From: Shewanella canadensis
GTDB taxonomy: Bacteria; Pseudomonadota; Gammaproteobacteria; Enterobacterales; Shewanellaceae
Assembly: GCF_003966225.1 (NCBI RefSeq)
Contig: NZ_RXNU01000013.1
Span: 62,001-126,000, forward strand
Length of the DNA: 64,000 nucleotides
Direction: 5' to 3'
The translations under genes were made by a program, and so were the position numbers. Below are positions 43,560 through 53,326 of this stretch, piece by piece (position 1 is the stretch's first letter; each line of letters begins with the position of its first letter). The notes below the pieces were generated by a model that saw only the letters and a list, made by a program, of their open reading frames with translations, did not search any database and had not been told where the DNA came from.

Positions 43560-44675
43560 TTAGCCAGCAGTTGCGACCGCCGCTCCCGGGAGGGGCTGAA
43601 GCTTAACTTGCTGACCATCCTGTAAGGTTTCGGCGCCACGAATAACGACAGTGTCACTATCGGTCAGGTCGCCATTGACGGCAATCCAGTCACCTTCACC
43701 ATCGCCGAGTTCGACCGGGATCTTCACCGCCTTATTGTCTGTGTCTATCTTAAACAGGTAGGCCCCCGCCGAGCGAAGTACGATAGCATCCCTTGGCACT
43801 AAGGTGGTGAGCTGCTTAGGTGCGATAGGCAGAGCCAGAGAGACGAGCTCGCCAACACTGAATGCATCTTGCATTTCGATTGGGAGATCGATGCGAGCCT
43901 CGAAGGTTTGTGAGCGAATATCCGATACCGGGATCAGGCTGCGTATATTGGCGTGAAACTCGCCTTCCGTGTGATAGATATGGAGCTCATCTCCCACCTT
44001 TACCCGTCGACTGTGCTTCAGAGGAGCATGTAGTCGTATCTCTAAGTTGTCGGGATCTGTCATAGCGATGATTGAGACAGAGCGGCTAATATCTTCACCG
44101 GCTTGGTGTTTGCGTTCGGTGATGATTCCCGAGAAGGGGGCTTTAACTTCGGTGCGGCTAAGATCATCCATGATCATCTTCAGCTTTATCTGTGCAAGTT
44201 TAAGGTTAGCTGCTGCCAGATCTCTGTCCGAGCGTGACTTGTCCAATTCAGTTTCGGAAGCGCTTTTGCTGGCGATCAATTTTTGCAGGCGTCGATATTC
44301 GCGCTCAAGCCGGGTCAGACCGACCTGCTCATACTCTATCTGGGCTTCCTGTTGTTCTTTTTGTAGTGATAGCCGAGTCTTTTCCAGTGTCGCGACCACC
44401 TCTCCCGCCTTGACTCGGGTGCCCGCCTCCTGCACCCACTCCAGTTTGCCCTCTATGCCTGCGGTTAACTCTGAGCTACTACGGGAGTGTACCGAACCTA
44501 TGACCATAATTTTAGGTGATAGCGCCCGATTCTCTACCGAAACGACACTGACTAAGCTGGGGGGCGTTTCCTCTTTTTTATCACCTTCGGCAGCGATGAC
44601 TGCGTGGGGGGAGAGCAGTGACAGAGTCAGTGATAATGTGACAATCGTTGGGATAAAAGTAAGCAGTTTCATCAC
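43560..44675 (-). CDS. RND efflux periplasmic adaptor (HlyD/MFP family)
   Basis: A 371-residue membrane fusion protein with a signal peptide (ending near VIAAEG). It has a biotinyl-lipoyl half (AGIEGKLEWVQEAGTRVKAGEVVATLE), an alpha-helical hairpin near 105-160, the second lipoyl half (TEVKAPFSGIITERK) and a beta-barrel domain (position guides). It bridges the RND pump to an outer-membrane channel, which is not encoded here. Start overlaps the pump gene stop by four bases, with the pump gene transcribed first. Confidence 0.93.
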   Translation of the reverse strand: MMKLLTFIPTIVTLSLTLSLLSPHAVIAAEGDKKEETPPSLVSVVSVENRALSPKIMVIGSVHSRSSSELTAGIEGKLEWVQEAGTRVKAGEVVATLEKTRLSLQKEQQEAQIEYEQVGLTRLEREYRRLQKLIASKSASETELDKSRSDRDLAAANLKLAQIKLKMIMDDLSRTEVKAPFSGIITERKHQAGEDISRSVSIIAMTDPDNLEIRLHAPLKHSRRVKVGDELHIYHTEGEFHANIRSLIPVSDIRSQTFEARIDLPIEMQDAFSVGELVSLALPIAPKQLTTLVPRDAIVLRSAGAYLFKIDTDNKAVKIPVELGDGEGDWIAVNGDLTDSDTVVIRGAETLQDGQQVKLQPLPGAAVATAG

Positions 44676-47600
44676 TTGGCTCCGGAGTCGGTTGCAGTAG
44701 AGTGAGTTAAAGGGTTGTGAGTGGTTTGAGTGTTGCGTGCAGACAGGTGCGTTAACCTCAATAGACTCGGTATTAATATCAGGGTAAACAGCGCGCTGAA
44801 TGTCATGCCGCCAACAATGACTGCCGCGAGTCCCCGGTAGATTTCGCTACCGACGCCAGGCACCAGCATGAGTGGCAACATGCCAAAGATAGAGGTGAGT
44901 GTACTCATATAGACAGGGCGTGCCCGCGTGGCAACAGCCTGATAGATAGCGTCGTCGATATTGAGTCCGTCCCTGGTTCCCTGGCGCGTCTGATCGACTA
45001 ACAGGATGGCGTTGTTGACTACTAAGCCCAACAAGATGATGAAGCCGATCATCGTCAGTAGATCTAAGCTTTGAAAACTAAACAAGTTTAGTAGTCTAAG
45101 GCTAAGTACGCCACCACAGATGGCCAATGGCATAGAGAGCAGTACCAGCAGGCTGTCTTTAGCCGATTTAAACATGGCAGACATCAGCAGGAACAAAATG
45201 ACGACCGCCAGAAGGAAGTTAGCCCCCATATCTTTTATTGTTTGGTCCAGTTTGTCGGCACTGCCACGGAACTTGAGTGAGCTGTTCGTCGGCAGGCTGG
45301 CCTTCAGGCTGGGAACCGCCTTCTCATTGATGATCTCCAATGCTTCATCCAGTGACATATCGGCTGGTGGAAATATCAATAAGCTGACGCTGCGTTTGCC
45401 ATTAACTCTCTGCAGCTGAGTCGGGCCTACTGTGCGTTTGATTTTTGCCAGTTCACCTATTGTCTGAATGCCAGCGGCCTGGGTATAAACTGGTGTTGCC
45501 GATAGTTGCTCCGGGACTTGCCATTTGGGGCCTTTTAACAGGATATCCATGCGTTCGTTACCATCGAAGTATTCTCCGACAAACAGGCCGGAGGTATAGG
45601 CCCGAATGGCGTTGGCGATTTGGGTTCTATCGACCCCGGCCTGAGCGAGTCGTCGCTCGTTAGGAATAAGCTGAAGCTCGGGCTGCGCCATGGATAATCC
45701 CGGCAGTGGTCGTACAACGGCGCCGGGAAGTGCATCGGTGATCAGCTTCATGCCTTTACCGGCAGATGTCATCAAGGCTTCCATATCGGGTCCTTGCAGA
45801 TCGATATTGATAGCCCGGCCGCCGTTAAAACCAAACTGCAGCAGCGAACCTCGGTTGGTAAATGCCTGGGTATCGGGCAGGCCGATTAATATCTCATCGT
45901 TTAGAAGTTTGATCATCTCATCGGCTTGTGAGGGATCTTCAGGATAGATAAATAGCACGTTAAATGCAGAATACATGGAGAAGTTATAGCCTTTGATATA
46001 AGGAGATTTTTCCTTATCGTAGTAGGGCTTGAGTCGCTCAATAATCACATCGCCCACCTCTTTCTCTAAGGTTTGTACGTTGGAACCGGGAGGTAATGAG
46101 AAGAAGGCAAATATGCCATCTGAGCGAGCTTGAGGCAAAAAGTCCGGACGCGGCATTAATGCAAAGGTCATGATGCCACTGCCAATGATCAGAAGGGCAC
46201 ACCAGATGGAGGCCCGTTTTTTATCTCCGGTGAGCGTGCGAATAAGCCGGGTCAGTTTGGACCATAAGTCCGGCCTGTTCATCTGCGGGGCCGCTTTCTC
46301 GGGGAGTTTTAGCCACAATAGACTAAAGACCGGAATTAAGGTGATTGCACTGATAAAGGATGAGACTACGGCAACCGAGAGTGTGAGGGCCAGGTCGGAG
46401 AAGAGTTGCCCCTCCACACCGGGCATAAAGAGTATGGGAACAAAAATGGCGACCGTGGTGGCCGTCGATGCCATGAGTGCGCCCTTTACCTGTCCGGTGC
46501 CCTCCTCAATTGCCTGCCTGAGCCCGCTGCCTTGCTGCAGTAGTCGTACAATGTTCTCCTGAACAATAATGGCGGCATCGAGTACTAAGCCGACGGCAAA
46601 GGCAAGGCCGGCCAGAGAGATCACATTCAGGGTTCGGCCCATGGCCTCGAGAGAGAAGAAGGCGATAAGCAGTGCGACAGGAATAGTCGAGGCGATCATT
46701 AGGGTCGCACGGAAGCTGCGCAGGAAGGCGAATAGGATCACTAAGGCTAATAGTACACCTATCGCCAAATTGCCTTTAACCAATAAGATGGCGCGTTTGA
46801 TATGTATGGAGGCGTCGAAAGATAGATCCATGACCAGACCAGCCTCTTTCAAAGCCCCGGCATTCAGTTCGTCGATAGCCCTGTTCACACCGTTGAGTAC
46901 GGTAACGGTATTGGCATCGAAGGTACCTTCGATAGTCATATAATAGGCCGGATAGCCATTACGCTTAGTAAAGCCCTGAACCTCGGCGCTTGAAACTGAG
47001 ACGTCGGCGAGCTCGTTGATGTACACCGGGCGTCCATCGTTATAGGTGACGATTAGGTCACCTAAATTCTCCGGTGTGTATTGGCCGATAAATCTCACCA
47101 TGTATTGGCGACGACCTACGTTTGCCGTACCGCCTGAGATGTCGGCGGCGCGTGATAAGGTATTCCGCAGCTGCTCCAGTGTAATACCCAGTGCAGCGGC
47201 GCGATAAGGATCAAACAGAATGTGCAGCTCTTTAGGGCGCCGACTCTGCAGTTGTATGCTCCCGACCCCGGTTATCTGCCTGAGTCTGGGCTCTACAATA
47301 TCATCGATCAATTTTTGGTATTTTGCGAAATCGGTATCCGGATTATCGGGTGCCATGCGAATGAGTAATGAGGCCAGATTGGGAGTGCCTCCACCGCCAC
47401 CGACATTAATAAAAGGCTCATTGGCGTCCAGCGGGCGAGGCGGGGTTTGATTGAGGGCGTTGATCACATTGATCATCGCCTCTTGCATATTGTTTCCCAC
47501 CTCAAAAGTTAATGAGACCCGACCAAATCCTTGGGAGATATTGGATGTCATCTCTACCACACCGGGAACCTGTCTAAGGACATTCTCCTGAGGTTCTATG

Positions 47601-47788
47601 ATGTTAGATTCCATCTCCTGCGGCGCCGCTGAACGCCAGTTGTTGAAAACTGATATTTGTGGACGCTGAATATCGGGCAGTAACTGAATAGGTAACTTGG
47701 CGATGGCCAGGACACCAAAAATGGCGATCAGCAATAAGGTGACTAAGGTGCCTGCGGGATTATGGGTACTTATTCGAGTCAAATTCAT
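44672..47788 (-). CDS. RND-family efflux pump (AcrB/MdtB-like)
   Basis: A 1038-residue inner-membrane proton-driven efflux transporter with twelve membrane helices and two large periplasmic loops. Motif D-like GLAFAVGLVLDAAIIVQENI near 395-414 carries the proton-relay acidic residue, and FIILLGLVVNNAILLVDQ marks the second half (position guides). Substrates could be drugs, detergents or fatty acids and cannot be read off. I chose ATG 47788 behind AGGAAAG; a GTG 15 bases further upstream is also in frame. Confidence 0.94.
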   Translation of the reverse strand: MNLTRISTHNPAGTLVTLLLIAIFGVLAIAKLPIQLLPDIQRPQISVFNNWRSAAPQEMESNIIEPQENVLRQVPGVVEMTSNISQGFGRVSLTFEVGNNMQEAMINVINALNQTPPRPLDANEPFINVGGGGGTPNLASLLIRMAPDNPDTDFAKYQKLIDDIVEPRLRQITGVGSIQLQSRRPKELHILFDPYRAAALGITLEQLRNTLSRAADISGGTANVGRRQYMVRFIGQYTPENLGDLIVTYNDGRPVYINELADVSVSSAEVQGFTKRNGYPAYYMTIEGTFDANTVTVLNGVNRAIDELNAGALKEAGLVMDLSFDASIHIKRAILLVKGNLAIGVLLALVILFAFLRSFRATLMIASTIPVALLIAFFSLEAMGRTLNVISLAGLAFAVGLVLDAAIIVQENIVRLLQQGSGLRQAIEEGTGQVKGALMASTATTVAIFVPILFMPGVEGQLFSDLALTLSVAVVSSFISAITLIPVFSLLWLKLPEKAAPQMNRPDLWSKLTRLIRTLTGDKKRASIWCALLIIGSGIMTFALMPRPDFLPQARSDGIFAFFSLPPGSNVQTLEKEVGDVIIERLKPYYDKEKSPYIKGYNFSMYSAFNVLFIYPEDPSQADEMIKLLNDEILIGLPDTQAFTNRGSLLQFGFNGGRAINIDLQGPDMEALMTSAGKGMKLITDALPGAVVRPLPGLSMAQPELQLIPNERRLAQAGVDRTQIANAIRAYTSGLFVGEYFDGNERMDILLKGPKWQVPEQLSATPVYTQAAGIQTIGELAKIKRTVGPTQLQRVNGKRSVSLLIFPPADMSLDEALEIINEKAVPSLKASLPTNSSLKFRGSADKLDQTIKDMGANFLLAVVILFLLMSAMFKSAKDSLLVLLSMPLAICGGVLSLRLLNLFSFQSLDLLTMIGFIILLGLVVNNAILLVDQTRQGTRDGLNIDDAIYQAVATRARPVYMSTLTSIFGMLPLMLVPGVGSEIYRGLAAVIVGGMTFSALFTLILIPSLLRLTHLSARNTQTTHNPLTHSTATDSGAK

Positions 47789-47943
47789 TGTCTTTCCTGA
47801 CACTTAGAGAGTCTGTGGGAATGGCTCTCTTTCTTTGAAGGTCATTTTTCTAATGACAGATAGTAGAAGGTAAATGTTAACAGGTCTGCATCATTTGGTT
47901 AGCAAATGTTACTAAGGTGGTGTCGGGCTAAGTTTTTACAATC

Positions 47944-47962
47944 TTTAATGATAACTATTAGT
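47944..47962. promoter_or_regulatory. Possible Fur box upstream of ferritin
   Basis: TTTAATGATAACTATTAGT matches the 19-bp Fur consensus GATAATGATAATCATTATC in 13 positions and lies about 90 bases before the ferritin start. Iron control of a ferritin gene is biologically reasonable, but a 13/19 match is only moderate. Confidence 0.4.
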
Positions 47963-48052
47963 ATTTGAGAAACAGTGGTTTAAGTAAATTTCATTGCATT
48001 TTCACTCCAGCTTGATGACAATGACTTAGCCCAAATAGTGATAGGAATTAAA

Positions 48053-48580
48053 ATGCTGGCACAAACAATGATTGATCAATTAAACGCTCAAATTAATGTT
48101 GAGTTTTTCTCTTCAAACCTATATCTGCAGATGAGCGCATGGTGTGAAGACAGAGGTTTCGAAGGTGCGGCTAAGTTTATGCGCGCTCATGCAGACGAAG
48201 AGATGCAACATATGCAGCGTCTGTTTACTTATGTTAGTGAAACAGGCGGTATGCCGTTGCTTGGTGCAATCGAAGCACCACAGTCAGAGTTTGCTTCTTT
48301 GTTGGCGTTATTTGAATACACCTATGAACATGAGCAGATGATAACCAGTAAGATTAATGCACTCGCTCATGCGGCTTTCACTAATCAAGATTACTCTACC
48401 TTTAACTTCCTTCAATGGTATGTCTCTGAGCAGCACGAAGAGGAGAAGTTGTTTAAGTCGATTGTCGATAAGATACGTTTAGTCGGTGAAGATGGCAAAG
48501 CCCTGTTCTTCGTCGATAAAGATCTGGCTCAGATGGCTATCGAAGAGTCTGCCAGTGTTATGACTTCAGCGGGTGCATAA
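48053..48580 (+). CDS. ftnA: Non-haem ferritin
   Basis: A 175-residue iron-storage protein of the bacterial FtnA type that oxidises Fe(II) and stores it in a 24-subunit shell. Ferroxidase-centre residues are in place: INVEFFSSNLY near 14-24, ADEEMQHMQRL near 46-56 and EYTYEHEQ near 87-94, with QHEEEKLF near 125. ATG 48053 follows TAGGAATTAAA and is favoured over a frame extension to 48038. A terminator follows. Confidence 0.95.
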   Translation: MLAQTMIDQLNAQINVEFFSSNLYLQMSAWCEDRGFEGAAKFMRAHADEEMQHMQRLFTYVSETGGMPLLGAIEAPQSEFASLLALFEYTYEHEQMITSKINALAHAAFTNQDYSTFNFLQWYVSEQHEEEKLFKSIVDKIRLVGEDGKALFFVDKDLAQMAIEESASVMTSAGA

Positions 48581-48630
48581 TCTCTTGATTGGCTAGCGTT
48601 GCCTGATTCAGAGCCGTTCGCATGATGACT

Positions 48631-48656
48631 AAGGAGCAGATTTTCTGCTCCTTTTT
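48631..48656 (+). terminator. Ferritin gene terminator
   Basis: Stem AAGGAGCAG / CTGCTCCTT with a five-base loop and TTTTT, 51 bases after the ferritin stop codon and just before the converging GGDEF-EAL gene. Confidence 0.88.
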
Positions 48657-48680
48657 GATCTCTTAACGCTATTGATATCT

Positions 48681-51600
48681 CTAGAGCGCCGAGCACCTTT
48701 TCAGCTCAACTTCTTGCGCCGGTTTCAGGTTGTCGACCAATAACTCGGTCAGTTCATCGATAGGACGTGGTCTGGAGATCAGGTAACCCTGCCCAAAATT
48801 ACAACCCAGGTTTTGCAAGAACTCCCACTGCTCCTCGGTTTCTATGCCTTCGGCAACGAGTTGCAACTCTAAACTTTGCCCCATCATCACAATCGCCTTG
48901 ATCAGATTGGCATCCGATTGGCGCTCCAGCATATTATCGACAAAGCTCTTATCGATCTTAATTACCGAGATAGGAAAACGTTTGAGGTAACTCAGTGAGG
49001 AGTATCCGGTACCGAAGTCGTCAATATAGATATCGATACCGAGATCACGAATAGCCTCCAGTTTTTGCTGGCACTGCTCGGTATCATCCATCAGCATAGA
49101 TTCGGTGATCTCAATGTGCAGGTATCGAGGCGCTATCTTGTGTCTTTTCAGCATACTGTCCAGCAGGGTATCAAAGGAGATCTGATTGGAGTTGATAAGC
49201 TGTCTGCCTGAGACATTAATCGCCATGTTGATCATAAAGCCATTAGCATGCCAGTGGCTTAGATCTGTGAGGGCTTGCTGCAATACCCATTCACCTATGG
49301 GTTCGATGAGCCCGGTTTCCTCGGCAACAGGAATAAACTTATCCGGTGAGATGAGTCCGTACTTGGGATCGCGCCAGCGAATAAGCGCCTCGACGCCAAT
49401 AATGCTTCTATCATCCATATTGACTATGGGCTGATAGAACAAGCAAAACTCTTCCTGTAGAACGGCGTGTCTGAGGCGTTGCTCCAGCTGTACTCGTTCC
49501 AGCATATTGCTGTTCATGTCTGCAGAGAAGTAGCGGTAACTGTTGCGGCCATCGCCTTTTGCCTGATACATCGCCGTTTCGGCATTGCGAGTCAGCAGTT
49601 CTCCGTCATCTCCATTTTCAGGAAATAGGCTTACACCTATGCTGGCAGAGATCATCAACTCATTATTACTGAGTCCAAAAGGTGAGGATAGGTGGTCAAT
49701 CACATTTTCGACGAACTGACGTACCTCATTTCTCTGTTTCACATTGGAGAGAATGATGACGAACTCGTCACCACTGAGGCGGGCGACAAAGTCATGTTTA
49801 CCTAAAAGTGACTCTAACCTGGCGGCGACCAGACACAGGAGTTCATTGCCAACCGCATGGCCATAGATGTCATTGGTATACTTAAAGCGGTCGAGATCAA
49901 TAAAAAGAATGGCAAGTTGTTGAGACTGCTGTTTTGCAACAGACATCTCTTGTTGTATTTTCAACGAGTATTGGTGGCGATTGGCCAGATTCGTGAGTGG
50001 ATCATAATTCGTCTTATACCAGATATCTTGCTCATATTTTTTACGATTACTGATATCGAGGAAAAGGCCGATATGATGGGTGATCTCACCCGCTTCATCT
50101 CTGACGACTGTGATGGCTAAATATTCCGGGTAAACTTGACCATCTTTACGCTTATTCCAGATCTCACCTTCCCATTTGTCTAACTCTTTCAATGACTTCC
50201 ACATGGCATCATAGAAGTGATGTGGTTGTTGGTTGGAGTTTAATACGGATGGGTTTCTGCCTTTCACATCTTCCAGGCTGTATCCGGTTATCTGGGTAAA
50301 TGCGGGGTTAATCAGTTCAATGTGGTTATCTCTGTCGGTAACCATGATCCCTTCTGCAGAGTAATCGAATACGGCCGCGGCCAAATTAAGCTGACGGTTG
50401 GCCTTGAGGCGCTCCTTAAGCATAAGGTTAAGTGCTTGAGACATCCGGGCAATTTCATCATTACCTCTGACCGGCACAGTAAGCTCCAGATGAGGATCGT
50501 GGGCCATCTTCTGCATATCGTTTGCGATACTTGCAATACTACCGACCAGGTTTCTCACCATGCTACGTCCCAGAAGGAAAAGCAGTAGAATAGTAAACAG
50601 AGCGGTTAGGATCCCTGTCACGAGATAGATGATAGATTGATTTTTTTGTTGGGAACTGAGTTTGGCTACCTCGTCTGTGATCACCGAGCTGACCCGGTGC
50701 AGATGATTGATTCGCTCGCTGGCAATTTCCCACCAAACCTCACTGTCGACGCTGGGGGCTTGATACTGAAGGAGTGATAATGCGTTGAGCATAGGTTCGT
50801 CGTCTATACGTATCCGGTTATCTTGCTCCGCTATAGTGAGCTTTTGCTGTTTGAGTATCTGCAGCTGGTCGATATGTATGTCGTAGTTATTAATGGTCTC
50901 TGCAATCTGTTCGATCGCACTAATCTGTTTATCGGTAAGATCTGAGTGCTGTCTGAACCTGGCTAGCTGAAAGTTTATCTGTTTTAGATTTTTATTGAAG
51001 CTATCGAGATATTGTTGATCTCCTCTCAGGAGATAGTTCTTGAAGTCATGAATCAACCCGCCATAGCCCATAGATACACTCATCTCTTGTGCCTGTTCGA
51101 TCAGCTCTATCTGAGTCTTGACATGCTGGCGCATAAGAAGATAGTCGAGATTAGACTTACTAGCTAATAAGTCTTTGATTAATATTCTGTTTTCATCAAT
51201 GGCTGTCGATAATAGCTGAGAGACGGCGTGATCTAATTCGTGCTCTATCGTATTTATGCCGATATAGGCGCCGGCTTCCATAAGATTTGCCGATAGCAGC
51301 CGATTCATGAGACCACGCTCTTTTCCTGCTAACTCCTGGATCATGAGGACATTGATCAGATCGTTATAGGCTCTTGCCTGCGGGACATCTTCGGTCTGCT
51401 GCTGTAGTTGGGAGATAAAGATTAATAGCTGATGATTGAACTCTGAGTAGAAGTGAAACGATTCCTTTTCCAGCTTCCTGGTGACATCTTCACGGACTAA
51501 GATAATCTCATGACTCATGGTTTTTATTTGATTCAAGCTGTCCCGCAGGGGAGCAATCTGGTTTTGATTGCCTTTTAGCGCCCGGTATAGTTGCTGAATA

Positions 51601-51911
51601 GCCTGACCTGTCAGCAGGTGAGATAAGTGCTTATCGGTATTGACCCTTTGGGTTGTAAGTCTTTTCTGATACTTGTCACCTGCACTGCCTATATAGCCTG
51701 CGGAGAGTCCGCGTTCTTTTTGTAGTTCGAAAATCAGGTTTTCAACTTTTTGAGTGATCTCTATAGCGAGTGAGTTTTTTTGAGCGGATTGATAGCTGTC
51801 TGCCAGATGCAGCATGCCCATAGAGCCAAACAGAGTCAGTAGCAGCATGGGAATTGAAGCAAACAAAATTAACTTTTGTTTTAAGCTAAGCCAATTCATT
51901 ACTGATGACAT
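48681..51911 (-). CDS. NIT-HAMP-PAS-GGDEF-EAL cyclic-di-GMP signalling protein
   Basis: About 1076 residues. After a membrane helix comes a periplasmic NIT-type (nitrate/nitrite-sensing) region opening with LIFELQKERGLSAGYIGSAG, a second helix, HAMP, a PAS domain (AEGIMVTDRDNHIELINPAF), a GGDEF domain with the variant active site RLSGDEF, and an EAL domain with VEALIRW and the later IDDFGTGYSSLSYLKRF (position guides). Both catalytic domains look usable; the dominant activity is not evident. ATG 51911 has GGAG at good spacing, so I prefer it to a frame extension to 51983. It is the likely nitrogen-oxide-linked signalling protein of the window. Confidence 0.9.
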   Translation of the reverse strand: MSSVMNWLSLKQKLILFASIPMLLLTLFGSMGMLHLADSYQSAQKNSLAIEITQKVENLIFELQKERGLSAGYIGSAGDKYQKRLTTQRVNTDKHLSHLLTGQAIQQLYRALKGNQNQIAPLRDSLNQIKTMSHEIILVREDVTRKLEKESFHFYSEFNHQLLIFISQLQQQTEDVPQARAYNDLINVLMIQELAGKERGLMNRLLSANLMEAGAYIGINTIEHELDHAVSQLLSTAIDENRILIKDLLASKSNLDYLLMRQHVKTQIELIEQAQEMSVSMGYGGLIHDFKNYLLRGDQQYLDSFNKNLKQINFQLARFRQHSDLTDKQISAIEQIAETINNYDIHIDQLQILKQQKLTIAEQDNRIRIDDEPMLNALSLLQYQAPSVDSEVWWEIASERINHLHRVSSVITDEVAKLSSQQKNQSIIYLVTGILTALFTILLLFLLGRSMVRNLVGSIASIANDMQKMAHDPHLELTVPVRGNDEIARMSQALNLMLKERLKANRQLNLAAAVFDYSAEGIMVTDRDNHIELINPAFTQITGYSLEDVKGRNPSVLNSNQQPHHFYDAMWKSLKELDKWEGEIWNKRKDGQVYPEYLAITVVRDEAGEITHHIGLFLDISNRKKYEQDIWYKTNYDPLTNLANRHQYSLKIQQEMSVAKQQSQQLAILFIDLDRFKYTNDIYGHAVGNELLCLVAARLESLLGKHDFVARLSGDEFVIILSNVKQRNEVRQFVENVIDHLSSPFGLSNNELMISASIGVSLFPENGDDGELLTRNAETAMYQAKGDGRNSYRYFSADMNSNMLERVQLEQRLRHAVLQEEFCLFYQPIVNMDDRSIIGVEALIRWRDPKYGLISPDKFIPVAEETGLIEPIGEWVLQQALTDLSHWHANGFMINMAINVSGRQLINSNQISFDTLLDSMLKRHKIAPRYLHIEITESMLMDDTEQCQQKLEAIRDLGIDIYIDDFGTGYSSLSYLKRFPISVIKIDKSFVDNMLERQSDANLIKAIVMMGQSLELQLVAEGIETEEQWEFLQNLGCNFGQGYLISRPRPIDELTELLVDNLKPAQEVELKRCSAL

Positions 51912-52146
51912 TAAAGTGCTCCGTGCCAGTGTTGTTCTACGGCGTTTTTTGGGGGCTATCGCGACCGTAAAATATTGAGTCACGGATAAATATCATAGCT
52001 TTATACTTGTGTCTCAGTTATTTAATGGAAGTCTAATCTAGGTCACGGTTTTATATGCAGGGCGTCAAATATCCGACTAAAGCATTATTTTTGCTATATT
52101 TATTGTTAATAACATATGTGATTGTTTTATAATCAGGACAGTGGGT

Positions 52147-52181
52147 TGCCAATAACCATAATTATCATATGGTTATTGGCA
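52147..52181. repeat. Perfect 13-bp inverted repeat
   Basis: TGCCAATAACCAT and ATGGTTATTGGCA flank a nine-base AT-rich spacer, between ribB and the GGDEF-EAL gene. It is separate from the ribB terminator that begins three bases later. It could be a second hairpin or an operator for the downstream gene. Confidence 0.75.
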
Positions 52182-52183
52182 GT

Positions 52184-52215
52184 AAACAAAAAGCAGGGGG
52201 TTCTGCTTTTTGTTT
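52184..52215 (-). terminator. ribB terminator
   Basis: Arms AAACAAAAAGCAG and CTGCTTTTTGTTT pair perfectly around a short G/C loop, 21 bases behind the ribB stop codon on the minus strand, and the 3' arm is T-rich. Confidence 0.85.
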
Positions 52216-52235
52216 AGTTTTCTACTACAACGAGA

Positions 52236-52889
52236 TTAACTGGCTTTGGCCATCATAGACTTACGGTATTCGACAATATCTTCGATGGTCAAAACGGGAA
52301 GCTCATGTTTCGCCCCGAAGCTGATGATCTCAGCCAGTCTGGCCATGGTGCCATCAGGGTTAGTAATTTCGCAGAGTACGCCGGCTGGCTTCAACCCTGC
52401 GAGTATCATCAAGTCGATAGTCCCTTCCGTATGACCTCTGCGAGTCATTACGCCACCGGGTTGAGCGCGAAGTGGGTAGACATGTCCGGGACGAGCCAAG
52501 TCATCGGGTTGTGCGTCGTCAGCAATGGCGGCTTTGATTGTGGTCACACGATCGGCGGCAGAAACACCCGTAGTGACTCCCTCTTTTGCCTCGATGCTAA
52601 CCGTAAAGGCGGTGCCATACTGGCTCGAGTTATTTTCAACCATCGGAGGAAGGGCTAAATGCTTAACCCTTTCATCGGGAAGACAGAGGCATACTATGCC
52701 GCTACCTTCACGAATAAGCAGTGCCATCTGTTCATTGGTTAGTGTTTCGGCGGAATAGATGAGATCGCCTTCATTTTCTCTGTCTTCATCATCGACAACG
52801 AGAACGCCGCGACCTTGCTTGAGAGAGGTTAGCGCTGTTTCGACACGTTCGATAGCGGTGCCGAATGGGGATAGTAATGACTGATTCAT
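52236..52889 (-). CDS. ribB: 3,4-dihydroxy-2-butanone-4-phosphate synthase RibB
   Basis: A 217-residue enzyme of riboflavin synthesis that makes 3,4-dihydroxy-2-butanone 4-phosphate from ribulose 5-phosphate. The magnesium and active-site motif VVDDEDRENEGDL near residues 31-43 and the RRGHTEGTIDL segment near 150 are typical; it is a stand-alone RibB without the GTP cyclohydrolase II domain. It lies behind an FMN riboswitch. Confidence 0.95.
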   Translation of the reverse strand: MNQSLLSPFGTAIERVETALTSLKQGRGVLVVDDEDRENEGDLIYSAETLTNEQMALLIREGSGIVCLCLPDERVKHLALPPMVENNSSQYGTAFTVSIEAKEGVTTGVSAADRVTTIKAAIADDAQPDDLARPGHVYPLRAQPGGVMTRRGHTEGTIDLMILAGLKPAGVLCEITNPDGTMARLAEIISFGAKHELPVLTIEDIVEYRKSMMAKAS

Positions 52890-53073
52890 GGTTTAAAATC
52901 CTTAAAAAACTACATTAGGTTTTCCAGAATCAGGGCGTGCAGAAAATGACACCGACATTGCAGATACAATGAGGGTATGAAATAAGAGGTGGACACGGTA
53001 TACACTGAACGAGAGGCTGAGGTGGCCCTTCGAGTCTCTGTCAGATTCAGTGCACTGCCATTCCATCTTACAT

Positions 53074-53326
53074 TCTCTTTCATCCGGACTTAGACTTGCT
53101 ACTTAAGAAAAAGTCTTTAAGTAGAAAGCTCATTACCGTCGGCTCTGGAATTGCTCAGTTCCCAACGACAACAAAGTCTAATTGAAAACCAAAATCACCA
53201 GATCTGCTGACCCCAAACTGACTATCTGCGAAGATATTAAAGTCGGTTTGGGCGCTCGCGGGCTTAAGTTTCAGGCTATTCTGAAAGCTATCACCGCCGG
53301 TGGGGAGTTTCACCCCGCCCTGAGAA
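53074..53326 (-). ncRNA. FMN riboswitch of ribB
   Basis: On the minus strand the conserved RFN blocks occur in order: TCAGGGCGGGGTGAAACTCC, CACCGGCGGTGATAGC, CCTGAAACTTAAGCCCGCGA, GGGGTCAGCAGATCTGGTGA, CCAGAGCCGACGGTAATGAG and AGTCCGGATGAAAGAGA. It binds FMN and represses ribB. The hairpin between CTGG and CCAG (P5) has a loop of about 49 bases instead of the usual handful, and the following variable stem is also long. A likely expression-platform hairpin pairs CACTGAA and TTCAGTG around 53002-53052. Confidence 0.93.

Noticed and set aside
43314..43625. A 103-codon plus-strand frame between moeA and the RND adaptor gene
   Set aside because: No ribosome site, overlaps the adaptor gene on the other strand, and the composition is not protein-like; treated as intergenic.
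46170..46562. Plus-strand frames opposite the RND pump, peptidase and other long genes
   Set aside because: They are shadows of clearly coding minus-strand genes and show no start signals or family resemblance.
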